Assembly (NCBI GenBank): GCA_963854565.1
Contig: CAWKZT010000084.1
Location: forward strand, 1 to 7,750
DNA length: 7,750 bases
Reading direction: 5' to 3'
From: CAWKZT01 sp963854565
GTDB lineage: Bacteria > Actinomycetota > Acidimicrobiia > Acidimicrobiales > JAHEJN01
Shown here: positions 1 to 5,922 of the stretch, one piece after another
Numbering within the stretch: position 1 is the stretch's first letter
Layout: every line of letters begins with the position of its first letter
Made by a program: the position numbers and the translations under genes
The notes under the pieces: generated by a model
What the model saw: the letters and a program-made list of their open reading frames with translations, nothing else
The model's database searches: none
What the model was told of the DNA's origin: nothing

Positions 1-98
1 TATCCGGATCAGGTTTGGTCGGGTCGATACCACACGGTCGCAAATTTGCGGCCAAGGTACCCTCTCAGCCCGACACGTTCGAGCTCCCCGGTGAATAG
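1..98 (+). CDS. possible 3' end of an upstream plus-strand gene (partial)
   Basis: One plus-strand frame is open from the left edge and stops at TAG 96-98. Its last residues include RKFAAKVPSQPDTFELPGE. The codons have the GC-rich third positions seen in the genes nearby, and the other two plus frames give less protein-like sequences. About 31 residues are visible and I recognise no family. The following gene starts 56 bases later on the same strand, so the two could be co-transcribed. The call rests only on frame and composition, and a non-coding leader for the next gene is the alternative. Confidence 0.3.
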   Translation, partial: SGSGLVGSIPHGRKFAAKVPSQPDTFELPGE

Positions 99-154
99 GT
101 TTTGCTGAACCTTAACGGCCAGAATGGTCCCTCGGGCGATAGCGTGGCCCAACT

Positions 155-1666
155 ATGTCTAGGCGTATCGAAATCGAACTCACCAGCACCCGCGAAGATG
201 GAACTTGGACTTGGCGTAAAGCCGGGGGTCGAGAGCCAAAGGGCGTCGTTGAAGCAACGTTGGTACCCGATGGTTCGAGCGTCGGCGACGTGCTCAAAGC
301 CGACGCCGACTTCATGATAGATGGCATCGATATTGTGGGCTTTAGCGCTTCAACCAAGGCTCGTACCGAAGCCGAAACCCTCGAAGTCATTGGCGGCGAA
401 TGGGTCCCCGGAGTTGTCGAAACCCGTGCCCCTCGCAGTAAGGGCCGCGGCAAAGGTGGAGATCGCAAAGGTGGAGATCGTAAAGGTCGCGGCCGAGGTC
501 GTGACGGCGACAAGCGAGAAGGACGCGACGCAGACAACCGGGGCGAAAACCGAGGCGACAAGGAACGCTCCCCACGCAAGCCTCGCAACGACGATCGGCC
601 GGCAAAGCCGAAACCGAAGCGCCTACGGGCCAAGAAAGTCCACCGCAGCGCCGTGCTCGAGGCCCTCGCACCGGAACAGCGTCCTGTAGCCGAACAAGTA
701 CTGCGCGGCGGTTTACCTGCCGTCCGCAAGGCTCTTGAAGAGCAAAATGTCACCGCCAAGACCGCTGGCCAACCCGAAATCGATCCAGCTCCGCTGATGA
801 AACTCGCCGAAGACATGCTCCCCAGCCTTAAAGCGGCCGAGTGGCGAGATCGCGCCGAAGCCGCCATAGCGGGTATGAACGAGATCAGCCTGGCTGACAT
901 CCGTTCAGTTGTTGTGGCCGCAGATGGAAACACGCGTAGCGATGAGGCCAAGGCCGTTGCCGACAAGGTACGGGCCGGTTTACTCATCCGGGTAGAGCTG
1001 GAACAAAGCGAGTGGCTTTCTGAACTCACTAAGACTGTCGAAGACGGCCGCACCGTTCGGGCCCTTCGTTTGAGCTCCCGTCCACCCAAGGCTGGCACGC
1101 CGTTACCCGCAGAACTCCTAACCAAGCTGGCCGGGCAGGCTTCCGAGGGTCTGACTCCCGATGTGAACCAGCAACGCTGGGCCACTGTGCTCGACGCTGT
1201 CTCCTACTCCCCCGCCCGCGGTCAAGTGGTGCCCGTTGGGCTGCCCGCCGAACCAGGCGAAGAACTTCTTGCTGCCGTGAAGAAGCTGGCATCTCGTGTG
1301 CCAGCTATCGCTGAGTTATTCGGTATCAAGCCAGCGGCACGTCGGTCCAAGCAACGGCCGAAGCCCCCACCTTCTTCAAAGCCAAAGACTGAAGCACCGG
1401 CCGCCGAAACACCAGCGGACTCATCGGCCACGGAACCAGCCGCCGATGCGCCCGCCGCCCCGGTCGAAGCCGAAGCAATTCCGGCTCCTGATGCCGAGGT
1501 TGCTACTGATCGGGAACTGGCTACTGAAGTCATTGTTGCTGCTGAGGATCTAGCTCCTGAGGATTTTACTCCTGAGCAGTCCGAAGCGACTACCCCAGCC
1601 GAGGAACCTGTTACCGAGACCGAAGCTCCGAGCGACGAAACAGACAACACTCCCGCCGAGGGCTAG
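155..1666 (+). CDS. conserved hypothetical protein with basic R/G/K-rich linker and acidic Ala/Pro tail
   Basis: This encodes a 503-residue protein that I cannot assign to a characterised family. Residues 1-66 look like a compact beta-rich domain (RIEIELTS, GTWTWR, then a hydrophobic strand near 55-63). Residues 94-164 are strongly basic and low in complexity, with repeated GGDRK and RGRGR, as in disordered nucleic-acid-binding linkers. Residues 165-390 look mostly helical, with the segments AEWRDRAEAA (228-237) and VRALRLSSRPP (301-311). Residues 395-411 form another Lys/Pro patch, and 412-503 an acidic Ala/Pro/Glu/Thr tail. There is no signal peptide or membrane segment, so it should be cytoplasmic. 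The ATG at 155 is well fixed, because the same frame has a TAG at 140-142 and no other start lies between. No Shine-Dalgarno is visible. A TAGCGT hexamer at 140-145 could be the -10 box of a leaderless transcript, but this is speculative. A role in RNA or nucleoid binding is inferred from composition only. Confidence 0.85.
   Translation: MSRRIEIELTSTREDGTWTWRKAGGREPKGVVEATLVPDGSSVGDVLKADADFMIDGIDIVGFSASTKARTEAETLEVIGGEWVPGVVETRAPRSKGRGKGGDRKGGDRKGRGRGRDGDKREGRDADNRGENRGDKERSPRKPRNDDRPAKPKPKRLRAKKVHRSAVLEALAPEQRPVAEQVLRGGLPAVRKALEEQNVTAKTAGQPEIDPAPLMKLAEDMLPSLKAAEWRDRAEAAIAGMNEISLADIRSVVVAADGNTRSDEAKAVADKVRAGLLIRVELEQSEWLSELTKTVEDGRTVRALRLSSRPPKAGTPLPAELLTKLAGQASEGLTPDVNQQRWATVLDAVSYSPARGQVVPVGLPAEPGEELLAAVKKLASRVPAIAELFGIKPAARRSKQRPKPPPSSKPKTEAPAAETPADSSATEPAADAPAAPVEAEAIPAPDAEVATDRELATEVIVAAEDLAPEDFTPEQSEATTPAEEPVTETEAPSDETDNTPAEG
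451..480 (+). repeat. two perfect 15-bp tandem copies inside the basic linker
   Basis: The 15-base unit caaaggtggagatcg occurs twice without mismatch (451-465 and 466-480), followed by a partial third copy (taaaggtcg). The unit is in frame and encodes a repeated K-G-G-D-R block in the R/G/K-rich linker. Slippage here would change linker length by five residues without breaking the frame. Confidence 0.8.
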
Positions 1667-2148
1667 TCGAAAGTCCGGTGCACTGTTAGCGACCGGGCTT
1701 TCATACCAAAAGTCTCGAAGAAATTCTTGGTGTGGCGATCGCCAGGCAACGCTGTGGCGTCCAGTCCAACATGCCCATAAGCCCGTGCTTCGGCCTCGAC
1801 TTCGTTGAGTAGTTGCTCACCGACCCCCACACCGCGGGCTTGTTCGAGCACAAAGAAGTGGTCAATTCGAGTGATCTTGGTGTTGTCGTTGAGCAACTGC
1901 GGGCGGCCAATACAGTAGCCGACCGGCACCTCGTCGATGGTGCCAACGATCAACGTCAGATTGGCAGTTTGGGCAACGAGCTCAGGCAACACGGCCACAA
2001 TTTCATCACGAGTCAATGACCCAAACAAATCTGAGGCAATGAGCATCGCTCCCCCGCGGGCATCGACTTTCTCGGCCAACGCCAGTTGCATCATGTCGGC
2101 GATCGCTGGATAGTCATCGGGATACGCGACTCGTACTGATTCGTTCAT
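1663..2148 (-). CDS. GNAT-family N-acetyltransferase
   Basis: This 161-residue protein has the usual length of a single GNAT domain, which transfers an acetyl group from acetyl-CoA to an amine. The acetyl-CoA pyrophosphate-binding loop is visible as RGVGVG (105-110) after a hydrophobic strand (IDHFFVLE, 95-102), and the following helix is EQLLNEVEAEARAYG. The end, LPGDRHTKNFFETFGMKAR (134-152), matches the C-terminal region where GNAT enzymes carry the N-[FY]-[FY] segment. The substrate cannot be predicted. The ATG start overlaps the stop of the preceding gene by four bases (ATGA, 2145-2148), which suggests translational coupling; no Shine-Dalgarno is seen. It is the last gene of the minus-strand array, and its stop shares the CTAG at 1663-1666 with the convergent plus-strand gene. 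Confidence 0.9.
   Translation of the reverse strand: MNESVRVAYPDDYPAIADMMQLALAEKVDARGGAMLIASDLFGSLTRDEIVAVLPELVAQTANLTLIVGTIDEVPVGYCIGRPQLLNDNTKITRIDHFFVLEQARGVGVGEQLLNEVEAEARAYGHVGLDATALPGDRHTKNFFETFGMKARSLTVHRTFD
1669..1702. terminator. stem-loop at convergent gene ends, possible bidirectional terminator
   Basis: The left arm gaaagtccggt (1669-1679) pairs with the right arm accgggctttc (1692-1702). This gives an 11-bp stem with one G-U pair in the plus-strand RNA and a 12-base loop. It starts two bases after the plus-strand stop and lies inside the final codons of the opposing acetyltransferase gene. Neither side is followed by a clear U run, so it is not a classical intrinsic terminator. 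U-poor hairpins have been proposed as terminators in actinobacteria, and it could also protect 3' ends from exonucleases. The pairing is seen directly; the function is inferred. Confidence 0.42.
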
Positions 2149-2537
2149 ACGCGGACGTGCACTATCGCAGCCAGGATTGTCCGACGATTGCGACCCGCCG
2201 TCTCAATCTGCTCGATCGCCAACAAGTCATCGGTAGTAAGTCCACTGAGCAACGGAACAATCTGACTAGCACTCATTTCGGCGTAATCGGCGATTGGACT
2301 GATAACCGTGGGTTTGGGAACCACAATGTTTTTGATTTCAGTCGAAACCGCTTCTAGCACAACCGACGGGTTTAGATCCTTGGCCTTTGCCTTCAGTTTC
2401 TGCCGAGCCACCAGACCCACTACCTGAGCCGTTTGCTTGGCTTGGGGGCTTCGCTGGCGGACACGGCGCGCGACCGCTACTGGAAGTACAAGAGCCGCTT
2501 CAAGCGCTAGCTGGAATACCGGGGCACGACGGGTCAC
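2145..2537 (-). CDS. small helical protein with an actinobacterial SAP-like C-terminal motif
   Basis: This 130-residue protein has two visible parts. The N-terminus (about 5-55) has a short hydrophobic stretch (FQLALEAALVLPVAVA, 8-23) followed by a basic segment rich in Arg, Lys and Gln. It could associate weakly with a membrane, but it is too short and interrupted to be a confident transmembrane helix. The C-terminus (81-125) has the pattern PIADYxEMSASQIVPLL, then GLTTDDLLAIEQIE and NRRTILAAI. I associate this helix-turn-helix-like motif with small actinobacterial proteins, including some called lipid-droplet-associated or SAP/Rho-N-like. That similarity is from memory and the function is unknown. 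The start is GTG at 2537, with 24 bases separating it from the upstream gene and no Shine-Dalgarno. Its stop overlaps the acetyltransferase start. Confidence 0.78.
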   Translation of the reverse strand: MTRRAPVFQLALEAALVLPVAVARRVRQRSPQAKQTAQVVGLVARQKLKAKAKDLNPSVVLEAVSTEIKNIVVPKPTVISPIADYAEMSASQIVPLLSGLTTDDLLAIEQIETAGRNRRTILAAIVHVRV

Positions 2538-2545
2538 AGGATACT

Positions 2546-2559
2546 GCGCACTTGTGCGA
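2546..2559. repeat. short inverted repeat between two minus-strand genes
   Basis: The sequence cgcac-tt-gtgcg (2547-2551 and 2554-2558) is a near-perfect dyad in the 24-base gap between the acidic-protein stop and the next GTG start. As RNA it could form only a tiny 4-bp stem with a four-base loop, so a protein-binding site is as likely as a hairpin. It may also be chance. Confidence 0.25.
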
Positions 2560-2561
2560 TT

Positions 2562-3038
2562 CTAAAGACGAGCAAACGATGGGCAGGGGTCCTCGCCCGA
2601 GGGGCACTGAGGATTGCTCTTACGACCAAACTGACGAGCATTCACAAAGAAGAAGCACCCTTCGCAGGTCCATTCGTCTTCTCGTTTGGGCGCCACATCA
2701 CCCGCAGGCGTGGTGGACTGAATGACCTTCGGGTTGAGGTCTTCTTCTTCGTCTTCTTCGTTCTCTTCATCCTCGTCGTCGTTGGACGCGATCCGGTCCT
2801 TCAAGATGGTGTCGAGATCTTCCTCGACGTCGTCGGGGTCGGGATCGTCCTCATCATCGTCGTCGCTTGTAGCGGTACGCGATGATGTGTCGTCCTCTTC
2901 GTCTTCTTCTTCGTCGGACTCCTCGTCGGACTCGAGGTCGTCGTCACCTTCGAAGTCGTCGTCTTCTGGGTCAGCGCCGTCCTCGACCATGTCGAGAGCA
3001 TCGATTTCAGTATCTTCGGTTTCGTTTTCTTCAACCAT
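2562..3038 (-). CDS. DUF4193-like acidic protein with C-terminal cysteine cluster
   Basis: This encodes 158 residues. The first 100 are extremely acidic (runs of Asp and Glu), broken by a conserved-looking segment VEEDLDTILKDRI (71-83). The C-terminus (about 118-158) switches to a small cysteine module: KREDEWTCEGCFFF gives C125 and C128, followed by C145 and C152. This spacing could bind zinc. The layout, an acidic N-terminus then DEWTCxxCF, resembles the actinobacterial DUF4193 family (typically about 100 residues), whose role is unknown to me. This copy is longer because of the expanded acidic stretch. The ATG at 3038 has a plausible Shine-Dalgarno (AGGAAA), the clearest in the window. The protein should be cytoplasmic and largely disordered. 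It might bind basic proteins or RNA-polymerase-like partners, but that is inference. Confidence 0.85.
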   Translation of the reverse strand: MVEENETEDTEIDALDMVEDGADPEDDDFEGDDDLESDEESDEEEDEEDDTSSRTATSDDDDEDDPDPDDVEEDLDTILKDRIASNDDEDEENEEDEEEDLNPKVIQSTTPAGDVAPKREDEWTCEGCFFFVNARQFGRKSNPQCPSGEDPCPSFARL

Positions 3039-3041
3039 GGC

Positions 3042-3047
3042 TTTCCT
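3042..3047 (-). promoter_or_regulatory. ribosome binding site of the acidic CxxC protein
   Basis: On the minus strand AGGAAA lies three bases before the ATG at 3038, or four counting from the GGA core's following A's. The spacing is somewhat short, but the motif supports this start. It stands out because the other minus-strand starts in this array lack a recognisable Shine-Dalgarno. Confidence 0.4.
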
Positions 3048-3071
3048 GGGGTTTCTCTTCTGCCTGGGCGG

Positions 3072-4685
3072 TTAGTTCTGAATGGCATCACGGCGGGCCT
3101 CAGCCCGTCGTTCTGCGTCGAGCCGTTCTAATGCGGGCTCTGGTGAGTGGTCAACATAGGACATCATGGCCGCAATTGCGGGATGCCCAGCAACATCTGC
3201 AATTTGCCGATGCATTTCTTGGCAGACCTTACGGTATGCGGGGTGTCCTTGTGGGGTTGTTCGTAGTTCAAGCATGTGCATCGCGGCACGAGCATTCATG
3301 TGCATTGAGTAGCGGATGTTATAGGCCAAACCGACCGCATAACTGGCCTGGGCCGGAAACTCCGAAACTAATGAGTCATGGAGTGCCGCCGACCGATCGA
3401 GACATTCCGAAAATGTGCCCGCATGGCCAGCCAACTCCAACGACTCGGGCAACTGGTATCCGTGCTGAGGGGAAAGTTTCTGCCAGTCGACAGTCATCAT
3501 CCGGTGGCGCTGCAGATCGCGGAACGCGCCGTAGTCGCTGAGTATATCGAACCGGTACAGCGGCCGTTCGAGAGCACGCCCGGGCCGATGTCGGCGATTG
3601 CGACGCTCGCCTACGTAGGCCTTAACCACAGCGATGCGATCCTCGACACCCATCACCCGAACATGTTGTTCAATTTCGGCTTCGGGCAGAGACGAGTAGG
3701 CGTACATCATCGAGGCAACCAGCTTGATCTCTGCATCGGGATCAAAATCAACAAGCGTCACGCCCGGTTGATCGTCGATACTGGACGTTTCGGGCAAGAA
3801 CTCGTCCACGAGCGCTGACATGCCGGTCTGACGCTCTTCCAAGTACTTACTCCACACCACACCGCGGTCCTCTAAATCGACACGCTTAAGGAACGACGGG
3901 ATAACTTTGCGAAGTTCGCCAAGCATAAGGTCGGCGTAGGTGCGCGCTTCGGGCAGCGGGTTAGCTCGCATGCGTAGGAGCAGGGTCTCATAGGCCTGGC
4001 CGCTGCCGTAGATACCCACATTAGACAGCGCCGCTGCTGGCAATAGCCCGCGAACAGCGTCCAATGACTTCGCTTGAATGGCGGTGCGATAGATAAAGTC
4101 GCTGTCCTTGTCGCTCCGCGGAAATTGGGTGCGGAAGAAATCTGCCATTTTCGGAACCAATTCCGAATAGGTGTCAAACATGCGGTCCATATCGGACACA
4201 AAGCGAGTGCCGAGTGGGGATCGCATGACGTCGGGATCGCGGTAATAACGGTACCGACCGCCAATACGGGAGTCATAGGCGATGTAGCGCGTTGATTGCT
4301 CAAGATAAGACATCAGTCGACCACGTTCGAGAACTTTGGTCAATAGGTTGGACGCCTGCTCACAGGCCAAATGCACGCCGCCAAGCTGTGCCACCGAGTC
4401 GTCACCATACTCGAGGAACACCCGGTCGTAGAGTTCCTCGGCACGGTCCAAACCAATTGTGGCGTCTACAGAAGTGTCACCCTCGATATCTAGTTCGCCG
4501 ACAAACTCGTCAAGAAATAGACGACGTAACGTCTTAGGTGAACGGGAGTACCGCGCAAACAATGCCCCCTTGACTACCTCGGGCAAATTGACCAACGCAA
4601 AAACAGGCTGATCAAGGTTCGTAAAGTACCGACGGAGAATGTCGGATTCACCTGTGGTGAAATCTTCGGCTACGTAAACGCTCAC
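3072..4685 (-). CDS. double-domain ThyX-like protein (FAD-dependent thymidylate synthase family)
   Basis: This 537-residue protein is about twice the length of canonical ThyX (220-250 residues), which methylates dUMP using FAD, NADPH and methylene-tetrahydrofolate. Two ThyX-type halves are visible. In the first, GDDSVAQLGGVHLACEQ (94-110) leads without gaps to RGRLMSYLEQSTRY (121-134). This fits the signature RHRxxSxNExSxRY but has Gly for His and Leu for Asn, and the upstream E-H pair is Q-L. In the second, RALER (370-374) leads to LQRHRMMTVDWQ (391-402), which keeps RHR but loses the Ser/Asn/Glu pattern. It also keeps N464-A-R466, H470 and LELR (472-475), like the nucleotide-binding N-x-R-x(3)-H-x(3)-L-R segment. 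Related long proteins are usually annotated as thymidylate synthase. Whether this one makes dTMP is unclear. The start is GTG at 4685, without Shine-Dalgarno. It lies 28 bases after the M20 gene. Confidence 0.87.
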   Translation of the reverse strand: MSVYVAEDFTTGESDILRRYFTNLDQPVFALVNLPEVVKGALFARYSRSPKTLRRLFLDEFVGELDIEGDTSVDATIGLDRAEELYDRVFLEYGDDSVAQLGGVHLACEQASNLLTKVLERGRLMSYLEQSTRYIAYDSRIGGRYRYYRDPDVMRSPLGTRFVSDMDRMFDTYSELVPKMADFFRTQFPRSDKDSDFIYRTAIQAKSLDAVRGLLPAAALSNVGIYGSGQAYETLLLRMRANPLPEARTYADLMLGELRKVIPSFLKRVDLEDRGVVWSKYLEERQTGMSALVDEFLPETSSIDDQPGVTLVDFDPDAEIKLVASMMYAYSSLPEAEIEQHVRVMGVEDRIAVVKAYVGERRNRRHRPGRALERPLYRFDILSDYGAFRDLQRHRMMTVDWQKLSPQHGYQLPESLELAGHAGTFSECLDRSAALHDSLVSEFPAQASYAVGLAYNIRYSMHMNARAAMHMLELRTTPQGHPAYRKVCQEMHRQIADVAGHPAIAAMMSYVDHSPEPALERLDAERRAEARRDAIQN

Positions 4686-4713
4686 AACGGTGGAGGTTAG
4701 GCGAGGGACGGCA

Positions 4714-5895
4714 CTAGGGGACGGACCTTGCGAACTCAGCTTGTGTTGCCGCCATAACCGATGGGTCGAGCCACAGATCGATAGCCGTCATCGCCATCAT
4801 TTTGGCGCCATCAATAACGCCCTCGTCGCCGGACGATTCGCCCGCGTACCGCTCAAACTCTGGCGTATGGATAGCGATGTCGTCCGGTGCCACCTTGATC
4901 ATTGGATGGATAGACGGAACCTCATAGCTGACATTGCCCATGTCGGTACTTCCCATGATTGAGTTATGACCATCGGGGATCGGTGCAGTGCGACCAAGGG
5001 TCGAGGCGTTGGCGGCGTAGGCCCCAATCATGGTGTGGCTGTCGATCATGTCGGAATATGGCGTATCGTTCCAGGTAATTGACATCTCGCAGAGGGCCGC
5101 GTCGGCGGCGCCCTGGAGGACCTTCGTAAATCGGTCTTTCAATATCGCAAGCGATGCTAAGTCGGGTGATCGAACAAGCCAGTCTGCGGCTGCATACTTC
5201 GGAACAATGTTGGGCTTGTCACCGCCATGGCTGATGATGCCGTGGATACGTTCGTCCGACGCAATGTGCTGGCGCAGTGCCGCTACCGCGTTGTAACCCA
5301 AAATAGCTCCGTCGAGAGCGTTGCGCCCTTTCTCGGGTGCCGCGGAGGCGTGCGACGCATCACCGAAGTATTCGACCGTGCACGGATGGACGGCGATCGT
5401 TGTCATCGCGGCAATATCGAGACCGCCTGGATGCACCATCATCGCCGCATCGATGCCGTCGAATGCCCCGGCATCGATCATGATGACCTTGCCTCCGCCT
5501 CCCTCTTCGGCTGGCGTGCCCATTACTACGACAGATCCACCGGCCTCTTCAACGACTTCGGCCAAGGCCAACCCAGCACCAAGACCAGCGCTAGCGATGA
5601 TGTTATGACCGCAGGCATGTCCTATTTGGGGGAGAGCGTCATATTCGCAAAGAATAGCGACCGTAGGGGTACCGGTACCTTTGCGGGCAACAAAGGCCGT
5701 AGGAAGGCCGTAGGCGCCGCGTTCCACGGAAATGCCTTCTGCTTCGAGGGCGTCGGTGAGGACTTGATGGGCGTGGTGTTCGTCGAAGGCCAGTTCGGGG
5801 TTGGCATGTAGCTCGTGAGAAACCCCGACCAAGAGATCGCGTCGGTCATCGATGGCTGCGCATACGCGGGCCTTGAAATCATCAAGTTGGTTCAT
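4714..5895 (-). CDS. M20 family amidohydrolase (M20D / PM20D2-AbgB-like)
   Basis: This 393-residue cytoplasmic metallo-hydrolase has no signal peptide and is of normal length for the family, which cleaves amide bonds of N-acyl amino acids, dipeptides or p-aminobenzoyl-glutamate. The metal-binding motif HACGHN is at 93-98 and the catalytic glutamate region PAEEGGGGK at 128-136. MMVHPG (152-157) supplies a further His ligand (H155). The dimerisation-domain segment SHASAAPEKGRNALDG is at 181-196. STDMGNVSYEVPSIHP (316-331) carries the last ligand, H330. HACGHN, the Gly-rich AEEGGGGK and the STDMGNVS block point to the PM20D2/AbgB branch rather than carboxypeptidase G2 or DapE types. All expected metal ligands are present, so it should be active. 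The exact substrate is not readable from sequence. The ATG at 5895 lies 27 bases after the preceding stop, with no Shine-Dalgarno. Confidence 0.93.
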   Translation of the reverse strand: MNQLDDFKARVCAAIDDRRDLLVGVSHELHANPELAFDEHHAHQVLTDALEAEGISVERGAYGLPTAFVARKGTGTPTVAILCEYDALPQIGHACGHNIIASAGLGAGLALAEVVEEAGGSVVVMGTPAEEGGGGKVIMIDAGAFDGIDAAMMVHPGGLDIAAMTTIAVHPCTVEYFGDASHASAAPEKGRNALDGAILGYNAVAALRQHIASDERIHGIISHGGDKPNIVPKYAAADWLVRSPDLASLAILKDRFTKVLQGAADAALCEMSITWNDTPYSDMIDSHTMIGAYAANASTLGRTAPIPDGHNSIMGSTDMGNVSYEVPSIHPMIKVAPDDIAIHTPEFERYAGESSGDEGVIDGAKMMAMTAIDLWLDPSVMAATQAEFARSVP

Positions 5896-5922
5896 GGGGG
5901 TGAGACTAGTGCGCCACGGCCA

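Noticed and set aside
112..1185. Long open frame (357 codons) antisense to the plus-strand hypothetical gene
   Set aside because: Its translation is low-complexity Ser/Arg/Pro sequence mirroring the GC-rich codons of the sense gene, with no domain-like segment. The sense frame has coherent domain structure and a well-bounded start.
2722..3075. Plus-strand frame encoding a poly-serine protein
   Set aside because: It is the complement of the Asp/Glu-rich gene: GAC/GAA-type codons read backwards give Ser-rich runs. The minus-strand frame has a Shine-Dalgarno and a cysteine module.
3378..3818. Plus-strand frame of 146 codons opposite the ThyX-like gene
   Set aside because: It overlaps the second ThyX-like half, which has clear motifs. 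The plus-strand translation resembles no family I know.
5227..5811. Plus-strand frame of 194 codons opposite the M20 gene
   Set aside because: It lies entirely within a well-supported M20 gene whose catalytic motifs are intact, and it shows no recognisable motif of its own.
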